Positions 21,464 through 27,112 of a stretch of 27,112 bases of DNA are shown here, one piece after another. The notes below the pieces were generated by a model. That model was given only the letters and a program-made list of their open reading frames with translations, was not told the DNA's origin and made no database searches. Each line of letters opens with the position of its first letter. Position 1 is the first letter of the stretch. Both the position numbers and the translations under genes were made by a program. Location of the stretch: positions 1-27,112 of the forward strand of contig JAJYJB010000030.1 of NCBI GenBank assembly GCA_021789735.1, given 5' to 3'. This DNA comes from Nitrospirota bacterium (GTDB lineage Bacteria > Nitrospirota > Thermodesulfovibrionia > Thermodesulfovibrionales > JdFR-88).

Positions 21464-22393
21464 ATGAAAAGAGATTTTCTCACTCTTTTGGATTTTGACA
21501 AATCGGAGATACGCGCGCTCCTGGACAGGGCCATGGAGATGAAGAGGGCGAACGTCCCGGGCTCCCTCTCCGGTCCATCCCTTTCAGACAGAAGCGTAGG
21601 GCTGATATTCGAGAAGGCCTCGACCCGCACCAGGGTTTCTTTCGAGGCGGCGGTTTACCAGCTTGGCGCCCATCCGATATATATGAACCCCAACGACATA
21701 CAGCTTGGCAGGGGCGAGACCGTCGCGGACACCGCCAGGGTCCTTTCATCATATTTGAACGCCATCATTATCCGGACCTTTGCCCACGAGCGGATAGAGG
21801 AGTTCGCCAAAAGCTCGCTGGTGCCGGTCATAAACGGGCTTACGGACAGGCACCATCCGTGCCAGGCCCTCGCGGACCTCATGACCATGCTGGAGAAAAA
21901 GGGCAGGCTTGAGGGCCTGAAGGTGGCCTATATAGGGGACGGAAACAACGTGGCCAACTCTCTCATACAGGCCGCTTCCGTGATGAAGATGGACCTTTCC
22001 GTCGCCTGCCCCGAAGGGTTCGAGCCGGACCCGCTGGTGCTTGAAAACGCGCTCAAAAACGCGCGCAGCGAGATCGTGGTGCTCCGGGAGCCCAGGGAGG
22101 CGGCCGGAAGGGCGGATGTGGTCTATACAGACGTCTGGGTGAGCATGGGCCAGGAGAAGAAGGCAAATGACAAAAAGAACAGGTTCAAAAACTACCAGAT
22201 AAACGATGCGCTCCTTTCCTGCGCAAAGCCGGACGCCATAGTCATGCACTGCCTGCCGGCACACCGCGGAGAGGAGATAACCAATGAGGTCATGGACGGC
22301 CCGAGGAGCGTTGTCTTTGAACAGGCTGAAAACAGGCTTTACACCGGAAAGGCGGTCCTTGAGAGGCTTTTGCTGCCGGATGCCAGGAGCTAG
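21464..22393 (+). CDS. argF: Ornithine carbamoyltransferase
   Basis: A 309-residue enzyme that makes citrulline from ornithine and carbamoyl phosphate. Carbamoyl-phosphate binding is by 'STRTR' (53-57) and 'HPCQ'; the C-terminal active-site motif is 'HCLPAHRGEEI'. 'YTDVWVSMGQE' is the ornithine-binding SMG loop. It follows argD closely, so the two form an arg operon. Confidence 0.96.
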   Translation: MKRDFLTLLDFDKSEIRALLDRAMEMKRANVPGSLSGPSLSDRSVGLIFEKASTRTRVSFEAAVYQLGAHPIYMNPNDIQLGRGETVADTARVLSSYLNAIIIRTFAHERIEEFAKSSLVPVINGLTDRHHPCQALADLMTMLEKKGRLEGLKVAYIGDGNNVANSLIQAASVMKMDLSVACPEGFEPDPLVLENALKNARSEIVVLREPREAAGRADVVYTDVWVSMGQEKKANDKKNRFKNYQINDALLSCAKPDAIVMHCLPAHRGEEITNEVMDGPRSVVFEQAENRLYTGKAVLERLLLPDARS

Positions 22394-22406
22394 GACAAAA
22401 AAAATA

Positions 22407-22472
22407 ATGCCGGGGGCGCACTTAAATGGATGCCCGAAGCCGGGATCAAATAAATGCCCGGACCACTTAAAT
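22407..22472 (+). repeat. Three degenerate 23-24-base repeats in the rnj leader
   Basis: Units begin ATGCC at 22407, 22430 and 22454 and end in AAAT (22427, 22451, 22472). Units 1 and 3 share ATGCC-GG then CACTTAAAT; unit 2 is more diverged. In one frame they make a 25-residue open frame (22407-22484) that overlaps the rnj start by 8 bases. It may be a leader peptide or just repeat sequence. Confidence 0.5.
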
Positions 22473-22476
22473 AGCC

Positions 22477-24132
22477 ATGACTGAGACTCTCTCTCTTATA
22501 CCGCTTGGCGGGCTCGAAGAGATCGGAGGGCTGAACATGATGGTCCTCCAGTACGGCGAATCCATCCTTGTGATAGACGCCGGGCTCATGTTCCCCGAGG
22601 AAGACATGCTTGGCATCGATTTCGTCATCCCGGATTTCTCCTACCTGATAGAGAACAAGGACAAGGTCAAAGCGATAATAATCACCCACGGCCATGAGGA
22701 CCACACGGGGGCGCTGCCTTTTCTGCTCCGGTCCGTCCAGGCCCCCATCTACGGCACGCCGCTTACCCTTGGCCTCATTAAGGAGAAGCTGAAGGAATAC
22801 CGCGTGGAGGCGGAGATGCACCCGGTGAGACCCAGGGAGATAGTATCCATAGGGCCTTTCGACATCGAGTTCATACGTGTGACGCACAGCATCGTGGACG
22901 GCGTGGCGCTGGGCATAACCACCCCGGTAGGCAGAGTCGTCCACACCGGGGATTTCAAGCTGGACCCGACGCCAGTGGACGGGGAGCTTCTTGATTTTCA
23001 AAGGTTCGCCGAATACGGGGAGAAAAAGACCCTCGTGCTGCTATCGGACTCCACGAACGCCGAAAAGGGGGGCTTCACCTTCTCCGAAAAGGAAGTGAGG
23101 AGGGCGTTTGAGGACATATTCGCGCACGCAAAGGGCAGGATAATCATCTCCACATTCTCCTCAAACCTGCACCGCATCCAGCAGGCCATAGACGTGGCCG
23201 TTATGTTTGGCAGGAAGGTGATCCTTTGCGGCCGGAGCATCGTCTCCAACGCCCAGATAGCCCTTGATCTTGGTTATCTGAGGCTGCCAAGGGAGACCTG
23301 GCACAGGATAGAGGACCTGAAGGACATGGAAGACCGGGAGGTGGTGATAATAACCACCGGCTCCCAGGGAGAGCCGATGAGCGTGCTTTCGCGGATAGCC
23401 ATAGGCGAGCACAAGCAGATACAGATAAAAGAGGGAGACACCGTAATACTGTCCGCCAAGATGATACCGGGCAACGAGCGCTCCATAGGCAGGATAATAA
23501 ACCACCTCTTCAGGCGGGGCGCAAACGTCATCCACGAGAAGGTGTCGGAGATACACGTTTCCGGCCACGCATCGAAGGAAGAGCTGAAGCTGATGATGAA
23601 CCTCGTGAAGCCGCGCTATTTCGTGCCCATCCACGGGGAGTACCGGAACCTTGCCACCCACGCCAACCTTGCCCTCAAGCAGGGCATCCCGAAGGAAAAC
23701 ATTTTCATAATGGACAACGGCGAGGTGCTTGAGATAGGGCCCGAGGGTGCGGCGCTGGCCGGCAAGGTGGACTCCGGAAGGGTCTTCATAGACGGCAGGA
23801 ACGCCGGTGACGTGGAGGAAGTGGTCCTCAGGGACAGGATGCGGCTTGCCCATGACGGGGTGGTGATAGTGATACTGGGAGTGGAGAAGCTTACGGGGAA
23901 CATCGTCTCCGGTCCCGACGTGGTGTCCAGGGGGTTTATATTCGAGGACGCCTCTCCGGAGCTCATAGCCGAGGTAAAGGATTTCCTTTCCTCCACGGTG
24001 GCCTCCCTGGACAAGGAGATAATAGCGGACAGGCAGCTTCTGCAAAACAAGATAAGGAGCTCGCTCAAAAAATACCTGAGAAACACCATGGACAGAAGGC
24101 CCATGATAATGCCCATCATAATGGAAGTGTAG
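22477..24132 (+). CDS. rnj: Ribonuclease J
   Basis: A 551-residue metallo-beta-lactamase/beta-CASP nuclease with endo- and 5' exonuclease activity in mRNA decay and rRNA processing. The metal motif 'THGHEDHTG' (H71, H73, D75, H76), 'HTGDFKLDP', 'SDSTNAEKGG' and 'FSSNLHRIQQ' mark the beta-CASP fold; 'VSGHASKEELKLMMNLVKP' and 'PIHGEYRNL' are also conserved. The C-terminal domain continues to the end. No Shine-Dalgarno precedes the ATG. The 83-base gap after argF carries three degenerate repeats. Confidence 0.95.
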   Translation: MTETLSLIPLGGLEEIGGLNMMVLQYGESILVIDAGLMFPEEDMLGIDFVIPDFSYLIENKDKVKAIIITHGHEDHTGALPFLLRSVQAPIYGTPLTLGLIKEKLKEYRVEAEMHPVRPREIVSIGPFDIEFIRVTHSIVDGVALGITTPVGRVVHTGDFKLDPTPVDGELLDFQRFAEYGEKKTLVLLSDSTNAEKGGFTFSEKEVRRAFEDIFAHAKGRIIISTFSSNLHRIQQAIDVAVMFGRKVILCGRSIVSNAQIALDLGYLRLPRETWHRIEDLKDMEDREVVIITTGSQGEPMSVLSRIAIGEHKQIQIKEGDTVILSAKMIPGNERSIGRIINHLFRRGANVIHEKVSEIHVSGHASKEELKLMMNLVKPRYFVPIHGEYRNLATHANLALKQGIPKENIFIMDNGEVLEIGPEGAALAGKVDSGRVFIDGRNAGDVEEVVLRDRMRLAHDGVVIVILGVEKLTGNIVSGPDVVSRGFIFEDASPELIAEVKDFLSSTVASLDKEIIADRQLLQNKIRSSLKKYLRNTMDRRPMIMPIIMEV

Positions 24133-24164
24133 GAAAAGATACGGCATAAAAAGAAAAAACGCCC

Positions 24165-25343
24165 ATGGGAAGAGAAAAAACAAAGGTATACTTTGACCAT
24201 AACGCCACATCTCCCGTTGCCCGGGAGGCAAGGGAGGCCATGACGCCTTTTCTTGATGAGAAGTTCGGCAACCCCTCTTCGGTCCACCAGACGGGCAGGG
24301 AGGCCAGGGAGGCTGTGGAAAGGGCCCGGCGGCAGGCTGCGCTGCTCATAAACGCCGACCCCTCAGAGATAGTCTTTACAAGCGGCGGCTCCGAGGGCGA
24401 CAACATGGCGGTAAAGGGCGTCCTGTTCAATTTCCTGGGACAGGGGGGCCATATAATAACGACCGGGGTGGAACACCCTGCGGTCCTTGAGACCTTCAGG
24501 TCCGTCGAGAAGCTTTTCGGTTTCAGGGCCACATATCTGGGGGTGGATGGCTCCGGCATGGTGGACCCCGGCGACCTCAGAAAAGCCATCAGGAAAGACA
24601 CGGTCCTTATCTCGGTGATGGCCGCGAACAACGAGACCGGAAACATCTTCCCGGTCAATGAGATGGCCTCCATAGCCAGGGAGAACGGGATAATTTTCCA
24701 TACCGACGCGGTCCAGGTGACGGGAAAGATGCCAGTGGACGTGAAGGAGTTGGGCGTCGACCTGCTTACGGCATCAGGGCACAAGTTCAATGCGCCCAAG
24801 GGGGTAGGCTTCCAGTATGTGAGGAGCGGGATAAAGGCATCTCCCGTCCTCGTCACGGGCGGGCATCATGAGCACGGCCTGAGGGCCGGTACGGAGAACG
24901 TGCCCGGTATCGTTGCCCTTGGCAAGGCGTGCGAGCTGGCGGCGGCCTCCATGCGGGAAAAGGCAAAAGACATTGGCGCCATGCGCGACAGGCTTGAGCA
25001 GGGCATACTGCAAAACATCCCGGAGACGGCGCTTAACGGGCATAAGGAAAACAGGATATACAACACCTCGAACATAAGCTTCAAATACGTGGAGGCGGAG
25101 GCGATCCTCCAGATGCTGGACATGCAGGGCATAGCGGTTTCCACCGGCTCGGCCTGCTCCTCGGAGACCTCCGAACCTTCGCACGTCCTTCAGGCCATGG
25201 GGCTTCTGCCCGTATGCTCACGCGGGGCGATAAGGTTCAGCCTGGGTCTGGGCAATACGGAGGAGGATGTGGACCACTGCCTCCGTGTCCTTCCAGGCAT
25301 TGTGGAACGCCTTCAGAAAATGTCTCCTCTTTTTCCTGCCTGA
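24165..25343 (+). CDS. Cysteine desulfurase, NifS/IscS type
   Basis: A 392-residue PLP-dependent enzyme delivering sulfur from cysteine. 'VYFDHNATSPV' at the N-terminus, 'TSGGSEGDNMAVKG', 'EHPAVLET', 'HTDAVQVTGKMPVDV', the PLP lysine K207 in 'SGHKFNAPKG', and the catalytic C331 in 'STGSACSS' are all visible. Sulfur is used for iron-sulfur clusters or tRNA thiolation; with selC present, a selenium-supply role is also possible but not shown. No IscU-like scaffold or IscR gene is adjacent. It starts 32 bases after rnj without a Shine-Dalgarno. Confidence 0.92.
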   Translation: MGREKTKVYFDHNATSPVAREAREAMTPFLDEKFGNPSSVHQTGREAREAVERARRQAALLINADPSEIVFTSGGSEGDNMAVKGVLFNFLGQGGHIITTGVEHPAVLETFRSVEKLFGFRATYLGVDGSGMVDPGDLRKAIRKDTVLISVMAANNETGNIFPVNEMASIARENGIIFHTDAVQVTGKMPVDVKELGVDLLTASGHKFNAPKGVGFQYVRSGIKASPVLVTGGHHEHGLRAGTENVPGIVALGKACELAAASMREKAKDIGAMRDRLEQGILQNIPETALNGHKENRIYNTSNISFKYVEAEAILQMLDMQGIAVSTGSACSSETSEPSHVLQAMGLLPVCSRGAIRFSLGLGNTEEDVDHCLRVLPGIVERLQKMSPLFPA

Positions 25344-25361
25344 AAAAATAAAAAAATTTAC

Positions 25362-25808
25362 ATGAGGGCTGTCATACAGAGGGTCCAAAATGCAACCGTG
25401 GAGGCGGAGAGCGTCACGGTTTCCACTATCGGACAGGGGCTCCTTGTGTTCCTTGGAGCGGAGAAGGGAGACGGCGAAAAAGACGCAAGCTATCTGGCCG
25501 GCAGGATATTGAGGCTCAGGGTCTTCGAGGAACCCAGGGGCAGGATGAATAAGTCCGTTCTGGATATCGAAGGCGAAGTGCTTGTGGTCTCCCAGTTCAC
25601 CCTAGCCGCAGACCTCCGGAGGGGCAACAGGCCGTCTTTCGACAGCGCAGAGGCACCCGCGAGGGCCGAGCAGCTCTATATATTCTTTATGGAGGAGCTC
25701 AGGCAGGCGGGGGCAAAGGTAAAGGCCGGGGTGTTCGGGGCTGATATGAAGGTTTCGCTTGTTAACGACGGGCCGGTCACCTTTGTGATGGACTCGCGGC
25801 CAGATTGA
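25362..25808 (+). CDS. dtd: D-aminoacyl-tRNA deacylase
   Basis: A 148-residue DTD enzyme that removes D-amino acids from mischarged tRNA. The catalytic 'SQFTL' lies at residues 77-81 and the cross-subunit 'NDGPVT' motif at 135-140. The N-terminus 'MRAVIQRVQNATVE' is nearly invariant in the family. It follows the cysteine desulfurase by 18 bases and ends 4 bases from the converging PEP-CTERM gene. Confidence 0.96.
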   Translation: MRAVIQRVQNATVEAESVTVSTIGQGLLVFLGAEKGDGEKDASYLAGRILRLRVFEEPRGRMNKSVLDIEGEVLVVSQFTLAADLRRGNRPSFDSAEAPARAEQLYIFFMEELRQAGAKVKAGVFGADMKVSLVNDGPVTFVMDSRPD

Positions 25809-25812
25809 TCTT

Positions 25813-26529
25813 TCAAAATCCTTTCTGTCTCCTTGCCAAAAATGCAAAGCAGGCGAGTCCCAGCAGGCCGGCGCCCAGAAGCAGAATGGTGGAGGGCTCA
25901 GGCACAGGTTGATAGACCAACTGGTTCTGCTGAACGCGTCCGCAGCTGTCAACTATATTGAGCACTTCCGTCCCCCAGTGCGCTGAAGGGTCCAGGTCTC
26001 CATAGTTGTCAATATAGTCCTTGTACCAGTCGGTATCTTCGGAAAACGTCGTGCCAATCGCCGACTCGTAGGTCCCGTTCACGTCTATGTCTTCACCCTG
26101 GAGATACCATAGCAGGTCTTGAAAATCGGCCTGTTGGCTGGCATCCAGCTTGCCAAATTTGCCGGTCGAATATTGTGCATAGAGCCAGTCGACAACGTAG
26201 TTTAGCGTGCCTTCACCATTGATCCACAAGTTGCCTTCTGGATGGTATTTGCTCCATCCAACGATGTCTGATACATTCCCTACTGTGTAAGGCTCGCTTC
26301 CGATGTCCACGTTATCCTGTATGCAGAACGTGCCGATCTCAAATTTTTCATTGTCCGCAGTTGTAACTTTAAAATCCATTACGCTAGCCCCATAGCCATT
26401 GTAGCCGGTAAAATTGGCGCCGGTAAGCTCAATGGTATCACCCGCAACAACATAAGTCGCGAAAGCCGCCGGCGCCAGAAGAGCGAGAAACAGCGCCGCA
26501 AAACAAAGAATTTTTACCATTTTTCCCAT
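25813..26529 (-). CDS. PEP-CTERM sorting domain protein, exported
   Basis: A 238-residue protein with an N-terminal signal ('ILCFAALFLALLAPAAFA') and a C-terminal PEP-CTERM signal: 'PVPEPSTILLLGAGLLGL', then a basic tail 'RRQKGF'. Such proteins are cleaved by exosortase and linked to surface polysaccharide and biofilm. The body contains 'EIGTFCIQDN' and few other landmarks; function unknown. The start at 26529 is preferred over an ATG at 26559 because GGAGG lies 9 bases upstream and the sigma-54-like promoter ends between the two. The exosortase gene is not in the window. Confidence 0.9.
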   Translation of the reverse strand: MGKMVKILCFAALFLALLAPAAFATYVVAGDTIELTGANFTGYNGYGASVMDFKVTTADNEKFEIGTFCIQDNVDIGSEPYTVGNVSDIVGWSKYHPEGNLWINGEGTLNYVVDWLYAQYSTGKFGKLDASQQADFQDLLWYLQGEDIDVNGTYESAIGTTFSEDTDWYKDYIDNYGDLDPSAHWGTEVLNIVDSCGRVQQNQLVYQPVPEPSTILLLGAGLLGLACFAFLARRQKGF

Positions 26530-26554
26530 ATCTTGTTGCCTCCGCGTCTGTGCA

Positions 26555-26570
26555 TGCAAGAAATATGCCT
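26555..26570 (-). promoter_or_regulatory. Sigma-54-type (-24/-12) promoter of the PEP-CTERM gene
   Basis: On the minus strand AGGCAT-N5-TTGCA gives GG and GC dinucleotides exactly 10 bases apart, as in the TGGCAC-N5-TTGCA consensus. Transcription would start near 26544, leaving a leader of about 15 bases that holds GGAGG before the ATG at 26529. Confidence 0.6.
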
Positions 26571-26735
26571 TAAAAAAGACCTTGATTTTAAATGATAAGC
26601 CGTAGTGGAAGACTTAAAAACTGTAAGGATTTACTACAGACTGTCGGAAAAGATTACAATCTCAGGTCTTTTTTACGGTGTGACCGGAGTCGGGCTTTCA
26701 CGGGAGGTAAAACGGGGACGTTAAGCCACTGTTTT

Positions 26736-27112
26736 TTATCTTAAGCTGCCGCCGGTATGGACAAGGAGGTCTTTTATCAGGCCTTCATGGACCTGCTCCA
26801 CTTCATTTTCGGTAAGCGTCCGGTCCATTGCGCGGTATCTTACGTTGAATGCCAAGCTCTTTTTCCCCGGCGGTATTCCTTCACCCTTGTACAGGTCGAA
26901 GACTGCGGCGTTTTCTATCAGCTTTGAGGGATAGTCCTTTATCCTCCTGATGATCTCGGCCGCGCTTACGCCGTCATCCACGACCAGGGCGATGTCCCTT
27001 GCGACGGCCGGGAATTTTGGCACCGGACGGTAAACGGGCGTCTGAGGCAGGTTTTCAAAAATAATGTCCAGGTCCAGTTCGAATATCGTTATCTCTTCCT
27101 TCCCTTTGATCT
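26736..27112 (-). CDS. pheT: Phenylalanyl-tRNA synthetase beta subunit, C-terminal part
   Basis: The open frame runs off the window end, so this is the 3' part only. It encodes the ferredoxin-fold anticodon-binding domain: 'KFPAVARDIALVVDDGVSA', 'DLYKGEGIPPGKKSLAFNV' and 'RTLTENEVEQVHEGLI' are the standard C-terminal blocks of bacterial PheT. In front, 'IFELDLDIIFENLP' is the joining segment. The full gene would be about 800 codons and extends outside the window. The stop is TAA at 26738-26736. Confidence 0.93.
   Translation of the reverse strand, partial: IKGKEEITIFELDLDIIFENLPQTPVYRPVPKFPAVARDIALVVDDGVSAAEIIRRIKDYPSKLIENAAVFDLYKGEGIPPGKKSLAFNVRYRAMDRTLTENEVEQVHEGLIKDLLVHTGGSLR

Noticed and set aside
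23161..24231. 356-codon minus-strand frame opposite rnj
   Set aside because: Antisense of a conserved RNase J domain, with His/Tyr/Val-rich composition typical of a shadow frame.
26640..26735. Possible structured RNA between pheT and the PEP-CTERM gene
   Set aside because: Short complementary stretches exist but no known riboswitch core or terminator with a T-run could be assigned.
1..27112. CRISPR array or rRNA genes
   Set aside because: No regularly spaced identical repeats and no rRNA-like conserved stretches were seen.

Overview
The window looks like a chromosomal piece of a Gram-negative, motile anaerobe. The evidence is a Wood-Ljungdahl-type one-carbon gene run with a CooC carbon monoxide dehydrogenase maturation factor, a selenocysteine tRNA, a PEP-CTERM (exosortase-sorted) exported protein, two or more lipoproteins, and a chemotaxis receptor behind a sigma-28-like promoter. 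Nitrospirota or Desulfobacterota would fit; this is inference from gene content only. Several housekeeping genes lack an obvious Shine-Dalgarno sequence and a few have a -10-like box directly before the start codon.

Bases 1-5770 are an accessory region. An IS21-family element (128-2439, istA/istB) sits against a fragment of an IS256-family transposase (1-127). It is followed by an AT-rich two-gene unit (membrane protein plus HEPN/AbiU2-like protein, 2682-4142), then on the minus strand a HigBA-type toxin-antitoxin pair with a small zinc-ribbon gene downstream, and a small unknown gene. This region ends at the 3' end of a selenocysteine tRNA gene (selC, 5772-5869, minus), a well-known integration site for islands.

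Bases 5870-10270 hold a decayed patch: a lipoprotein gene, an IS256-family transposase C-terminal fragment and the 3' part of another lipoprotein gene. Next come a UDP-glucuronate 4-epimerase-like gene, an exported double VOC-domain protein and a Tyr/Gly-rich lipoprotein overlapping it by 4 bases.

Bases 10271-10744 form a self-contained minus-strand regulatory unit: sigma-70 promoter, perfect inverted repeat, cyclic-di-GMP-I (GEMM) riboswitch, intrinsic terminator, then a 62-residue protein of unknown function. Bases 10969-15475 contain two small DMT-type transporters, an MtfA-like peptidase, a PAP2 phosphatase-family membrane protein and a methyl-accepting chemotaxis protein ending at a strong terminator.

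Bases 15521-20159 (minus) are a compact run cooC - 5-formyl-THF cyclo-ligase - folE - folD - metV - metF, which together make and reduce tetrahydrofolate C1 units towards methyl-THF and mature CO dehydrogenase. Divergently, argD - argF - rnj - nifS-like - dtd run on the plus strand (20245-25808). The window ends with a PEP-CTERM protein gene behind a sigma-54-like promoter and the 3' part of pheT, both minus. No CRISPR array, rRNA or integrase gene was seen.
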